From assembly GCA_016710585.1 (NCBI GenBank), contig JADJVN010000034.1:1-30000 (forward strand): a stretch of DNA of 30,000 nucleotides. Direction: 5' to 3'. The translations under genes and the position numbers were made by a program. Below the pieces are notes generated by a model. That model was not told the origin of the DNA. It saw nothing but the letters and a program-made list of their open reading frames with translations, and made no database searches. Positions 17,966-28,401 of the stretch are shown here, piece by piece. Origin of the DNA: Saprospiraceae bacterium (lineage in GTDB: Bacteria > Bacteroidota > Bacteroidia > Chitinophagales > Saprospiraceae). Every line of letters starts with the position of its first letter. The stretch's first letter is position 1.

Positions 17966-19834
17966 TTATACTGTCAAAGTATTTAATGTTTTTTGGATAA
18001 ATCTGGTCAAATCTGCTCCTTTTAACATGTTTTGATTCAAAAGTGCCAAATCATATAAGTAAATGGCCATTTCGCTTTGTGCAGGACCTTCCATTTTCAA
18101 GAATTTATTAGTAAATATCGGATGGTTGGTATTGATAACAATATTAATGCTGTCTGGAAATCCACCAAAACTCATGCCTTGTAATGCTTGCATTTCTTTC
18201 ATTCTTCGCATAAATTCTGGCTTCGTAATTGTTACTGGTTGATCTTCAGGACTTAGTGAAGCAGTACTTATTTCTGTATGCTCGTTGTGAATGCTTAATT
18301 TGAATATTTCTACTAGTTTTTCAGCTTCTTCTGTAGACAAAACAGATTCTATTTTTTCATCTTTTTCTATAAGCTTGTCAACAGTGTCGGCATCTACTCT
18401 AACAAATTTAAGATCGGTATTTTTGTATTCGAGTTGTTGTATAAAATGGTTGTCTAACACTTGATCAAGTACCAAGACATCATAAGTTTTTGCCTTTGCT
18501 GCATTGATGTAAGCATCTTGCTCAATAGGCTGATTGGTGTACAATACTACCAATTTACCATTTGTATCTGTTTGGTTGGCTTTGATATGTGCTTTGTATT
18601 CTTCGATAGTGTATGCTTTGTTTTCAGTATTCTTTACGAGACAAAAATTAATGGCTTTTTCAGAGAATTTTTCGTCCGTTACCATGCCATATTTTATGAA
18701 AGTGCCAATGTCGCTCCACTTGTCTTCAAAATCCTTGCGCTCATTGTCGAAAATCTGCTGTAGCTTTTCTGCAACTTTCTTCGTAATATATGAAGTGATT
18801 TTTTTCACATTGTGGTCACTTTGCAGATAACTTCTGGACACGTTTAACGGAATATCTGGAGAATCAATTACACCGTGCAACAAGGTCAAAAATTCAGGCA
18901 CAATCTCTTTAACATCATCGGTTACATATACTTGATTGCTATAAAGTTGTATTTTATTCTTTTGAACTTCCATTGAGTTAGAAAGTTTTGGAAAGTACAA
19001 CACGCCAGTAAGGTTAAAAGGAAAATCTATATTAAGGTGAATCCAAAATAAAGGTGGTTGACTATATGGATATAGCTCGTTGTAAAAATTCTTATAATCA
19101 TCTGCACTCAGTTCACTAGGTGTGCGCTTCCACAATGGACTGGTATTGTTGATGATGTTATCAACTTCAATCTCCTTTGACTTAGTCTCGTCCGTTTCGT
19201 CAGATATGTATTTTTTCTTTTTGCCAAACCTTATTTCAACAGGTAAAAACCTGCAATATTTATCCAATAGTGATTGGATTTTTGAATCTTCCAAGTATTC
19301 TTCAGCATCTGGTGATATATGGAGAATAATATCGGTGCCACGTGTTGTTTTCTTGATTTTGTCAAGTGTGTATTCTGGCTCTCCGCTGCAAGACCATTTT
19401 ATTGCTTCAGAATTTTCTTTGTATGACAATGTCTTGACTTCTACTTTGCTTGCTACCATGAAGGCAGAGTAAAACCCAAGCCCGAAATGACCAATAATAT
19501 TGGCATCGTCTTTATACTTATCAATAAATTCTTGTGCACTTGAAAATGCTACTTGATTGAGATATTTTTCAACTTCCTCTCTAGTCATACCTATTCCTTT
19601 ATCAGAAATGGTAATAGTTTTAGCTTTTTTGTTGACTATAATATCAATGGTAAGATCGCCAAGTTCGCCTTTTACTTCTCCTTTTGAAGAGAGGACTTTG
19701 AGTTTGGTTGTGGCATCAATAGCATTAGAAATCAACTCACGCAAGAATATTTCTTGGTCGGAGTATAAAAACTTTTTAATGATTGGAAAGATGTTTTCCG
19801 TCTGAACTGAAATAGAACCCTTATGTGTACTCAT
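17966..19834 (-). CDS. htpG: molecular chaperone HtpG (Hsp90)
   Basis: HtpG is the bacterial Hsp90, a dimeric ATP-driven cytosolic chaperone. All GHKL ATP-site motifs are present: E33 and N37 in FLRELISNAIDA, D78-x-G80 in TISDKGIGM, and the lid glycines in GHFGLGFYSAFMV (about 115-127). The middle domain has ILHISPDAEEYLED and the catalytic-Arg region DIPLNVSRSYLQSD. The C-terminal dimerisation part ends MEGPAQSEMAIYLYDLALLNQNML and LTRFIQKTLNTL. The 622 residues are normal for HtpG. ATG 19834 (MSTHKGSISVQTE) gives the family start. It lies 83 bases after the PPIase gene on the same strand and may have its own promoter; no good TAnnTTTG was found there. The reading frame is intact. Confidence 0.96.
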   Translation of the reverse strand: MSTHKGSISVQTENIFPIIKKFLYSDQEIFLRELISNAIDATTKLKVLSSKGEVKGELGDLTIDIIVNKKAKTITISDKGIGMTREEVEKYLNQVAFSSAQEFIDKYKDDANIIGHFGLGFYSAFMVASKVEVKTLSYKENSEAIKWSCSGEPEYTLDKIKKTTRGTDIILHISPDAEEYLEDSKIQSLLDKYCRFLPVEIRFGKKKKYISDETDETKSKEIEVDNIINNTSPLWKRTPSELSADDYKNFYNELYPYSQPPLFWIHLNIDFPFNLTGVLYFPKLSNSMEVQKNKIQLYSNQVYVTDDVKEIVPEFLTLLHGVIDSPDIPLNVSRSYLQSDHNVKKITSYITKKVAEKLQQIFDNERKDFEDKWSDIGTFIKYGMVTDEKFSEKAINFCLVKNTENKAYTIEEYKAHIKANQTDTNGKLVVLYTNQPIEQDAYINAAKAKTYDVLVLDQVLDNHFIQQLEYKNTDLKFVRVDADTVDKLIEKDEKIESVLSTEEAEKLVEIFKLSIHNEHTEISTASLSPEDQPVTITKPEFMRRMKEMQALQGMSFGGFPDSINIVINTNHPIFTNKFLKMEGPAQSEMAIYLYDLALLNQNMLKGADLTRFIQKTLNTLTV

Positions 19835-19872
19835 AGAATATTTTTTCTATGGTAAATCAAACTACATGCCAT

Positions 19873-19885
19873 AGCCAAAATGGCT
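19873..19885. repeat. short palindrome between PPIase gene and htpG
   Basis: AGCCA (19873-19877) and TGGCT (19881-19885) form a 5-bp stem with a 3-base loop in the 83-base gap, with partly matching flanks (ATGCC and GACAT). It is too weak for a firm terminator, and no T-run follows. It may be an htpG operator or chance. Confidence 0.25.
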
Positions 19886-19917
19886 GACATTTTGTCCTTA
19901 ATTAAGTCAAAAGAAGA

Positions 19918-21266
19918 TTATTCTTTAGGTAAGGCCTTCCATTTTGTCATTAAGCCACATGAATTATAGGCAGGATCAATTTCAATTCTGGTTTGGTCTG
20001 CATGTTCTATAAGCCATTGAATAAGGAAGTTTGATTTTTTTTGTTCCAAGGCTGATTCTGATATTTTCTTATAATCTTGTACTAGATTTGCTTTGTGCGG
20101 AGCCGATCTACTTATCAATTTTAATAAGATATAAGATATTTCATCAGAAGGATCTTTTTTCTCAAATGGTTTTGAAATTTCACCAACTTTCAGCTTATCT
20201 TGTTCAAAATAAACATCAGAATCAAGCTCACCAATTTCAAATGAAGTACTGCCAGTTCTAGGGTTGGCCAACAGACCGCCATTGTCATAACTATATTCTT
20301 TATTGCTTGAGAATTTTTTTACAGCTGCAGAAAAAGTCATTGAATCTGTCAGTATTAGAGTCCTTATACTGTCCAAAGTACTTTTTGCTTTTGTTAAATC
20401 TTCTGGAGTTATTTCGGGTTTAATCAAAATATGGCTTACCCTAATGTTGTTTCCTCGTCTTTCTATTAATTTGATAATGTGATAGCCAAACTCTGTCTCA
20501 ATAACGGGTGAAATTTCATCTTTTTCAAGATTGTAAGCTGCTGCATCAAATTCTGGTACGAATGTGCCTCTTTTTACCAAACCTAAGTCGCCTCCATTTC
20601 TAGCAGAGCCTAAATCAGCAGAATATTTCTCTGCAAGTTTAGCAAAATCTTCCTTGCCCATAGTTATTCGTGATCGGATATCGGTAATTTTATCAAACGC
20701 AATCTTTTTTTGAGCAGAACTTACCTTAGGCTTATATACTATTTCGGCAAGTTCAACTTCAGAACTAAGATAAGGAAGTGAATCTTTAGGAATCTTGTTG
20801 AAAAAATCTTTTACTTCTGAAGGTGTAATATTCACCTTTGCCATTATTCTTTGCTTGATCTTTCTTATTAAAATCTGTTCTTTGCATTGGGTCGCATGGT
20901 GTTTTTTACTTCCGAAATGGTTTTGCCATAATATTCTTGAAATTGCTTTTCATCATTGTTCATATATCTCAAGATTTCCTCAACTCTTGTGTTTACTTCT
21001 GCATCGATTTCTTCATCTTTTGCTTGAACACTATCAAGTTTTGCTTGGTTAAGCAAGAGGTTTTGAACTATCATGTTTTCCAGAATGCCACATTTGGCAG
21101 AAGGGTCTACAGCTTTTTTACTTTCTTTAAGATAAGCATATTGTTGTTCAACGTCTGACATTAACACGGGCTCGTTACCTACGGTAGCAATTACTTTGTC
21201 TAAGATATCCTGTCCTGACAATGCAAATTGTGTAAGTAAGAGAAATAAAACGAAAATTCTAACCAT
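19918..21266 (-). CDS. SurA-like periplasmic peptidyl-prolyl isomerase (one frame break)
   Basis: SurA-type chaperones carry unfolded outer-membrane proteins through the periplasm. The N-terminus is a signal peptide (MVRIFVLFLLLTQFALSGQ) followed by the SurA_N block ILDKVIATVGNEPVLMSDVEQQYAYL and ILENMIVQNLLLNQAKLDSV. Two parvulin domains follow: ELAEIVYKPK ... GGDLGLVKRGTFVPEFDAAAYNL ... ETEFGYHIIKLIERRG, and IRVSHILIKPE ... NGGLLANPRTGS. The frame is broken near 20880: one A added to the short A-run in AATGCAAAGAAC gives ...RPNAKEQILIRKIKQRIMAKVNITPSEV..., the expected helix, so the ATG at 20844 is internal and not a separate start. About 450 codons is normal for SurA. It is the last gene of a three-gene envelope-folding cluster. 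I avoid the symbol surA because several paralogues stand here. Confidence 0.88.
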
Positions 21267-21347
21267 AATTAAGTTTGTGTGTTTGAGAAGAACGCAAATT
21301 AACAGAATCTGTGCTTAATGAACGCTATTTATTTGTAAAATATTGAT

Positions 21348-22232
21348 TTATTTTTGTGAGCGTGTGGTATAAATAGAAAAATTATTTTTCCGAGATTCTT
21401 TTTCAAATATATTATCTTTTGCTTTTTCAATAATTTCTTTTCTTCTTTTTGAAAGATAAAGTTGTTTGATATTGTTTTTAGAATAACTAAATGGTGCGAT
21501 TTTGCCAGCAGGCAGATATGTTTTTATATAAAGAAAGTACTTGTACATTCCATCTTCCGCTTCAATTGATTTTTTGATTTTGCTTGAAATCTCATGTTGG
21601 GCTTCTTTAGGTAGTTGCAATATGATTTCGTCGGCATTTAAATAACTCGAATCGTTAATAATGTATAATTGCGCATATTTGTTGCATTCTTCTAGTACGT
21701 TATCGTAAAATGTAGGGGAATCTTTCCAATATTTTTGAATATTTGCTTTTTGTAAGTTTTTTTTGGAAATTTTAATAAAATCACAATTCATCAATGCTTT
21801 TTTCAAAACAAAACTTTCTTTGTTTCTTTCATAAAATTGTAAAATGCTGTCTTCTGAAACAATTGAATCCATTTGCTCTTTAATAATTAGACCTTGATAT
21901 GCATAATTAATAAGCGAACTTCGATAATCTCTCACTTGTTTTTCAATATAATCTGCATTAGAAATACGTCTTTTGGCTTCATTTTCAAACAATTTTTGTC
22001 GAACCCAATCATCGACATAATTATTTAACATTCTAAGACTATCGGCCGAACTTGAGTTAGGAGACACTATTCCTTTGGCAGCAGAAAGGTATAAGTAGTC
22101 ATCATATACTTTTGCCAAAACAGTTTCTTTCTTTTGTTTACAAGCAACTATAATACATAGAATTATGAAAAAGAAATACCGAAAGAGTTTCCAAATTATT
22201 TTAGAACTATTTTCAATTTCTGTTCCATTCAT
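21348..22232 (-). CDS. SurA_N-like lipoprotein without parvulin domain
   Basis: 294 residues. A positively charged n-region and hydrophobic core (WKLFRYFFFIILCIIVAC) end in a lipobox-like I-V-A-C with Cys31, so the product is probably a periplasm-facing lipoprotein. After it, VYDDYLYLSAAKGIV and NYVDDWVRQKLFENEAKRRI resemble the SurA N-terminal chaperone module, and the rest is helical and Lys-rich (IQKYWKDSPTFYDNVLEECNKY, EIILQLPKEAQHEISSKI, KQLYLSKRRKEIIEKAKDNI). No GGDLG or SHILI parvulin signature is present, so isomerase activity is not expected. It lies 20 bases after one PPIase and 81 bases before another, on the same strand, which supports a role as a partner or chaperone for outer-membrane protein folding. 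The frame is intact. Confidence 0.75.
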   Translation of the reverse strand: MNGTEIENSSKIIWKLFRYFFFIILCIIVACKQKKETVLAKVYDDYLYLSAAKGIVSPNSSSADSLRMLNNYVDDWVRQKLFENEAKRRISNADYIEKQVRDYRSSLINYAYQGLIIKEQMDSIVSEDSILQFYERNKESFVLKKALMNCDFIKISKKNLQKANIQKYWKDSPTFYDNVLEECNKYAQLYIINDSSYLNADEIILQLPKEAQHEISSKIKKSIEAEDGMYKYFLYIKTYLPAGKIAPFSYSKNNIKQLYLSKRRKEIIEKAKDNIFEKESRKNNFSIYTTRSQK

Positions 22233-22252
22233 AAGTATGCTTGCGAACAGCT

Positions 22253-24226
22253 TTATTTCTTAATCAAAGATTCGTACACCTTGGTATCAATTTTTACAGG
22301 AATATCTTTTTGAAGTGCTGTCCTATCCATTGTTTTTTCTAGATAATCACCATATTCTGCTACTGCATAACCTCTTGACTCTTCCAATGTTTTATCAACT
22401 GGTGCTAAAACATCATTTATTTTAACAATATAAAATGCCTTGGTTTTTGGATCTTTCAATACACCTGAAATTTCGCCTTTTTTCCACAACAATTTATCTA
22501 CATCTGGATTTCTGTCTTGCTCAAAACTTTTGTCTTCTATCATCACAACTTTCTTGTCTGTATTGAACTGTGTTTCTACTTCAGCAGCCGTATGTGTCTT
22601 GAAATAATCAGCAATTTTCTGGGCATCTTCTTCGGTTCCTTGTCTCAAAGTCACAATAGAAGTTACTGCACGTCTATCCCATTTGTAACGACCTTTCAAA
22701 TTGGTGTCAAAGAATTTTTTCAAGCCAGTAGAATCTTCTGAGGCTTTTTTCCAAACCATTTTCTCGGATGCGGCAAAAAGCAAAGTACCTTCTTCATATT
22801 CTCTCATTAAAGATTTGAAATCAGGATATTTTACTTCCAATTTTCCTTCTTCATATTTGAGCAATGCAGTATTTAATGCATCATTGTACATATCTTTAAC
22901 CGCTGTTTCAACAGTATGCGTTTGTTTCATGCTCATTCTTTTACGTGTATTGCTTTTCAATTCCAATTCGAATTCGCCTAAACTTAGTTTTGTGCCATTA
23001 TCCATTGAAAAAAGTACTTTATCACCATTTTGTCCAGGTGGTACCCAGTCGTTGTTAAAATAGCTGGCGTCCAAGGAAGAAATGTAAGCTTGCATCAATT
23101 TTGGATCTTTCCTTAAGTCCACATTCTTTTTAATTTTTCAAGCAAAACTTCTCTTGCTTCATCAAACCTGCTATCTGTTTTAACTTTTGGTTCAATACGT
23201 TTTCTTGCATTTTCATAATCACCTATCGGTCTGGCACTGATTCTTTTGATAATGTGCCATCCAGCTGATGTTTCAATTGGCATACTATATGCACCGTCTT
23301 TTTTTAAGCCAAATGCAGCATCTTCAAAAGGTTTTTCATAACGATTGATACCAAAAAAGCCAATATAACCACCTTTCAATGAAGAGCCTTTGTCTTGAGA
23401 ATATTGCTCTGCCATGTCTTCAAAATTTTCACCTCTAGTAAGCAATTGGTATATAGAATCTATTTTGGCTTTTGCTATTGTTTCACTATTCTTGTCATCC
23501 TTTTTGGTTCTTATTAATATGTGTGACACTTCAATTTCGCCTCGTGCATCTCTGATGTCATCTACTTTAAAAAGGTGATATCCTAAACTAGACCTGATAG
23601 GATCTGTTACCTGTCCTGCTTTGAGTTTATAAACTGCTGTTTCAACATTATAAAATCCATTAGGAAATAATGATGTAAAATATCCCAATTCACCACCATT
23701 TTCTTTGGTTGTTTTATCATCACTGTATTCTTTTGCTAGTGTTGAAAAGTCTGCTCCTTTGTTCAACTTGTCCTTTAATTCTGTAATACGCTTGTATGCC
23801 AATGTTGTGTCGTTGGGTGTTGATGAAGGCACAGAAATAAGAATATGGCTTAGCTTTAAATCTTTTTTGGATCGCTCGTAAGCTTCATGAATTAACTTTT
23901 TCAGTAACTTCTTTGTCCATCAAATACGAATCGGCAAGTTGCTTTCTATACCCAGCCAACTCAGTTTTAATACTTTGCAAAGTATCTAACTTCAAGTCTT
24001 TCGCATATTGAACTTTTAGCTTGAAATTCTTATACAAGTTCAGGTTTTCATCGAATGAGGCTTTAGTAAAATCTGCTTTTGCACCGTTGTTTTTGGTGTA
24101 GATGTACAAAAACTCATCTACAGGAACAGCTTGCCCTTTGATATACATAAGCGTTCTCATATCTTTCTGTCCAAAAGATAGTACTGATATCAAGCCAAAT
24201 ACAAGTATTAAAAACTTAGTTTTCAT
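22253..24226 (-). CDS. periplasmic peptidyl-prolyl isomerase with two parvulin domains (two frame breaks)
   Basis: The start ATG 24226 encodes a signal peptide (MKTKFLILVFGLISVLSFGQ). A helical N-terminal domain follows (IKGQAVPVDEFLYIYTKNN, NLYKNFKLKVQYAKDLKLD), then parvulin 1 (LKLSHILISVPS ... ENGGELGYFTSLFPNG ... SSLGYHLFKVDD) and parvulin 2 (IEVSHILIRTKK ... LKGGYIGFFGIN ... TSAGWHIIKRI), then a long C-terminal region (VLFSMDNGTKLSLGEFELEL ... KAFYIVKINDVLAPVD). Two frame breaks: near 23892, where removing an A gives EVTEKLIHEAYERSKKD, and near 23118, where adding an A gives LEKLKKNVDLRKDPKL. After repair there is one frame of about 658 codons. It is the first gene of the cluster that continues with the SurA_N-like lipoprotein. 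The family acts on outer-membrane and secreted proteins in the periplasm. Confidence 0.87.
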
Positions 24227-24245
24227 AACTGAAATTTATTTTTTG

Positions 24246-24253
24246 CAAAATTA
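24246..24253 (-). promoter_or_regulatory. putative promoter (-7) of the PPIase cluster
   Basis: On the minus strand TAATTTTG (24253-24246) matches TAnnTTTG, 20 bases before the ATG at 24226. The upstream half is poor (AATG at the 19-base distance). It lies in the 102-base gap after murF-alr, so the cluster may start its own transcript. Confidence 0.4.
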
Positions 24254-24328
24254 ATCTTTTTTCACTCTCATGCATTAAGAATACACAACCTTTAGAAAAT
24301 ATTAAGAAATGAACTTCCAAATAATAAT

Positions 24329-26804
24329 TTACTCTTGCATATAAATACGCTTCACTCTTTGTGATATTCCTGTAAAAATTTCATAAGGAATGGTACTTAA
24401 GCAGTCAGACATCTCAGTAACAGGCAAATCTTCACCAAACAGTATTACTTCATCTCCTTCCTTGACGCCTTCAATATTACTGACGTCTATCATAGACATG
24501 TCCATGCAAATATTCCCAATTGTTGGTGCTTTCTTGCCTTTTATTAAAACAGAATAATTTCCATTTCCTAAAGCGCGCTGAAATCCATCTGCATATCCTG
24601 CGCTAATTGTTTGCAATTACAGCGACTTTATCTGTTTTGCCACGTCTGCCATACCCAACTGTTTCGTTTGCGGCTATCGTTTTTACTTGCGATACAGTAG
24701 CTTTGAAAGTATGAACTGTTTTTAACTGATTGCTTATTTGATTATTGGCATCGTATCCATACAAGCCAATACCCAATCGTACCATATTTAGCTGATATTG
24801 CTTAAATCTGCCTATCCCCGATGTGTTTAAAACGTGAAGCAACGGTTCAATACCCAACATTGTGGTAATTTTGTTGGTCATGTCTTGAAATTTTTCAAAT
24901 TGCAAATGCGTAAAAGAATCTTCATTTGGGTCTTCACTCGCCGCAAGGTGCGTAAATATAGATTTCACAATTAATTGAGGATTTTCTAGCAATCTTTCAA
25001 TCAATTGATCCAAATCAGGCGCCTGATAACCTAATCGATTCATACCAGTATCTAGCTTAATATGTACGCCAAGTTGTCCATTAGCCACCGGCATTTGCTT
25101 AATAAGAGCTTCTAATAAGCCTAAACTATAAATTTCAGGCTCTAAGTTGTATTGATAAGCCAGTTCAAGCGTAGACTCATCAGAATTCAACACCATTATG
25201 GGAAGATGTATGCCTGCTTTGCGAAGTTCAACGCCTTCATCGGTATAGGCTACACATAGATAATCTACATTGTGGTATTGGAGTAATTTGGCAATTTCAT
25301 CACTGCCTGCACCATACGCAGACGCTTTTACCATCGCCATAATCTTAACATTTGGCTGTAAAAGTCGGGCATAAACATTGAGATTGTGTATAAGTGCAGA
25401 CAAATCTACATGCAAAGCTGTTTTATGAGATCTTTTAGAAAGTGATCGTACAATGTCTTCAAGTTGAAAATCTCTTGCTCCTTTTACTAAAATTGTCTCT
25501 TGGTTGAAATCGGAACTGTGAAAATGTTGAAGAAATGATTTGCTTGACTTGAAATGACGATACAATACATGGCTATCTAACACATCTAGCAGTTTGCCCA
25601 ATCTTTCTGATTCTGTTCCTATGGTAATCAATTTGTAGATATTGTATTTGATTAGCAATTTAGCTACCTTATTATATAGTGTGTCTGCCAATATTCCAGA
25701 TTGCAAAAGATCGGATAATACCAATGTGTTTTTTAAATTTTTGCTTTGTTGTTGTAAAAACTGTAGGGCGATATGCAAAGAATCAAAATCTGCATTGTAA
25801 GTATCATCAATGAGCATGCAGTTGTTGATTCCTTCTTTTATTCCAACCCTCATAACGATGGACGATAAGCTTGAAATTCTTGATATTATTTTTTCTGGAG
25901 CAATGTTAAAATGATATGTGGCCACTATTACATGACAAATATTCATTAAAGAAGCTTGATCAGTAAATGGAACAACAACTTCAAAGCATTCTCGAGGAAA
26001 ATTTGCTTGAATACGGATACTCAAATCCGATTTAAAAATTTCAAAATTGACAATACCCTTGCCATTCAATGACCAAGAAATAATTTTTCCTTTATAATTC
26101 TCTTGAATAAATTGATCCACATCGGTTTGGTCTAAGCAATAAATCAATGTCTGACAATGTTCGAACAAAGCGAGCTTTTCAGCTAATTTTTCATGCTTAT
26201 TTTCAAAACCAGCATCATGTGCATCACCCAAATAAGTAAAAATGCCAATATTGGGGCGAATTATCCTTTCTAAAAGGCTCATTTCTCCTTTTTGTGAAAT
26301 GCCAGCTTCAAAAATACCCAGATTATTTTCTGGATTGATTTGCCATACAGAAAGTGGCACACCTATTTGACTATTATAGCTTCTAGGGCTTCTTACGATA
26401 TTGAAATCATCTTTTAATACTTGAAATAACCATTCTTTAACGATGGTCTTGCCGTTGCTGCCTGTAATGCCAACTATTGGAATATTAAATAGTGATCGAT
26501 GGTGTGAAACCAATTGCCTGAAGCGCAACTAAGGTGTCATTAACCAATATAAAATTACACAATTCTGTATGGTTAATATATTTTTTATCCGAAACAACGA
26601 AGTTTTTAACGCCCTGTGATTGAAGTTGATCTATGAATTGATGGCCATCATTTCGCAAGCCATGAATAGCAAAAAACAAACTAAATTCTTTAAAATTAAT
26701 ATGTCTGCTATCAAGACTGATGTGTTCAATTTCAGCTTCAGGATGTTTACCCAATAATTTTCCTCCTGTAATACACTAACAATGTCTCTGATTTTATACA
26801 ACAT
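24329..26804 (-). CDS. bifunctional MurF ligase / alanine racemase (three frame breaks)
   Basis: This is a fusion typical of Bacteroidota. The N-terminal half is MurF, which adds D-Ala-D-Ala to UDP-MurNAc-tripeptide with ATP; the C-terminal half is the PLP alanine racemase that supplies D-Ala. Start ATG 26804 (MLYKIRDIVSVLQ), then GKHPEAEIEHISLDSRHI, the ATP loop GITGSNGKT, NNLGIFEAGISQKGEM and MLIDDTYNAD. Alr begins LHVDLSALIHNLNVYARLL, with the PLP lysine in MAMVKASAYGAG, KLDTGMNRLGY, NMVRLGIGLYGYD, the catalytic Tyr in SAGYADGF, and PTIGNICMDMSMIDV. Frame breaks: near 26765 (one base missing in CAGGAGGA), near 26515 (extra A in GCAATTGG) and near 24605 (extra A in AACAATTAG). About 825 codons is the usual fusion length. 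The MurF domain is somewhat divergent. The start lies eight bases after the purD stop. Confidence 0.9.
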
Positions 26805-26812
26805 TGCCGTGT

Positions 26813-28095
26813 TTAATTATCTAATTTTATAAGATCCATGCCTATATCGTGCCTATAGTTTTTTCCTGAATACTGAATCAAACTTGCCGTGTCTAAGGAT
26901 TTTTGTCGTGCCTCTTCAATTGTTTCACCAAAAGAAGTAATAGCCATTACTCTTCCTCCATTTGTTTTGAGTTTGCCTTCAGATTTTTCTGTTCCAGCGT
27001 GAAATACGGTACTTTCCTTAACAAGTTCCAGTCCACTTATTCCTTTGCCCTTCGTGTACGAGCCTGGATAACCTTCAGATACAAGCATAATCGTAGTGGC
27101 AAATTTGTCAATCAATTCAATATTTTCAGACAAAAACTGGCCATTGGCAGCTTCATAAATAAAAGGCAACACATCATTCTTAATCCGAGGAAAAACAACT
27201 TCTGTCTCTGGGTCGCCCATTCTGCAATTGTATTCCTATCACGAAAAGGTTTACCATTTACCAAAGATTAATCCAAAGAATAAAAAGCCTCTGTAATCTA
27301 AGTTTCGGCTTTCAACACTTTCATAGTAGGTTCAATAATTTTGTTCAATCACTTTTTGCATCATATTTCATTGGCAAAGGGACAGAGAAAACGGCGCCCA
27401 TTCCTCCAATATTTGGTCCAGTATCACTTCCCCAATGCGCTTGTAGTCTTTTGCTTCTGGCAATAATTTAACGAAGTTCCATCAGTTAATGCAAATACTG
27501 AAAACTCTATGCCATCCAAAAATTGCTCGATAACAATCTTTGAGCCAGCGACACCAAACAGCCCGTCTAACATTTGATTAAATACTTCGATTGCCTCCAA
27601 TCTATCATTAGTAATTACAACACCTTTACAGCAGCAAGCCCGTCTGCTTTAAGTACAATAGGAATGGTACAATTTTTCAAGTATTCAATTCCTTCATTTC
27701 GACTTTTGATGTCAAACTCTTTATAGTTTGCAGTTGGAATGCCAAATTCTTGCATAAAACTTTTGGCCCAAGATTTAGAACCTTCTAATTTTAGCACCTT
27801 CGGCATCAGGTCCAAGAATAGAAATAGCAATACAATCTTTTTCAGACTTGAAATAATCAACAATACCATTGACCAAAGGCTCTTCTGGGCCTACAATTAT
27901 AAAGTTGAACGTTGTTTGACAAGAGAAATCTTTGATACTTTTAAAATCGTTCAATTTCAAATCAACATTTTCACCTACCACTTCAATTACCATACATTGC
28001 CTGTATAAAAGTTTTGTACATTCACTGCTTTGTGAAATTTTTAATGAAATGGCATGTTCCCGCTCACCTCCACTACCTAATAATAGGATATTCAT
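26813..28095 (-). CDS. purD: phosphoribosylamine-glycine ligase PurD (heavily frame-interrupted)
   Basis: PurD (GAR synthetase) joins glycine to phosphoribosylamine with ATP in purine synthesis. Recognisable in order: MNILLLGSGGEREHAISL, NFIIVGPEEPLVNGIVDYF, LEGSKSWAKSFMQEFGIPTA, PIVLKADGLAA, then, in changing frames between 27620 and 27230, the traces IVIEQFLDGIEFSVFALTDG, LLPEAKDYKRIG, GGMGAV and DYRGFLFFGLI, and finally RMGDPETEVVFPRI to the TAA at 26813. The span of about 428 codons equals the family. Breaks are near 27995-28040, 27797 (extra A), 27632 (a G missing from LAAGKGV) and at least five more in 27230-27470. The N-terminal motif reads GSGGEREHA, with one extra Glu against the normal GSGGREHA. 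Each piece is well conserved, which argues for read errors more than decay. Confidence 0.85.
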
Positions 28096-28112
28096 ATTGT
28101 AAGATTTTGATG

Positions 28113-28141
28113 CAAATATACATTAATGCTAAATTATCCAA
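28113..28141 (-). promoter_or_regulatory. putative purD promoter
   Basis: On the minus strand TTG (28141-28139), an 18-base spacer, then TATATTTG (28120-28113), a full TAnnTTTG match. The leader would be about ten bases. It probably drives purD and murF-alr together, as the latter starts eight bases after purD. Confidence 0.6.
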
Positions 28142-28324
28142 TTGATGTTGTTTGGCAAGTTTGAATAGTTTGTAAAATTGAAGGATGTTTACATTAACTT
28201 TTATGATAGCTAAACAATTATTATTAAAAATTTCAAAAAATGAAAAATTCATTAAGCAGAATGCCTAAATTTCAACAATAATACTATGCTCAAATTTTAT
28301 ATTATTTTTAGATTTCAAGTATTC

Positions 28325-28355
28325 TTTTAATTATGGTAAAATAAACATACCTTTG
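28325..28355 (+). promoter_or_regulatory. putative rpsA promoter
   Basis: TTTT (28325-28328), a 19-base spacer, then TACCTTTG (28348-28355), an exact TAnnTTTG. Transcription would start near 28362, giving a 40-base leader before the ATG at 28402. This is the best promoter match on the plus strand of the window. Confidence 0.65.
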
Positions 28356-28401
28356 CACCGCTAAAATTATTTTTTAACCTTTTAAAACCTGATTCTATTA
28401 T

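Larger units (their letters stand above)
28096..28401. other. divergent purD-rpsA intergenic region
   Basis: 306 bases without a gene. It contains the purD promoter at its left end and the rpsA promoter at its right end (both listed). Between them is A/T-rich DNA with a small palindrome, AATGAA (28239-28244) and TTCATT (28248-28253). No RNA gene is seen. Confidence 0.6.

Noticed and set aside
18461..19805. Several plus-strand frames of 82-116 codons opposite htpG
   Set aside because: They are antisense shadows of an intact, strongly conserved htpG.
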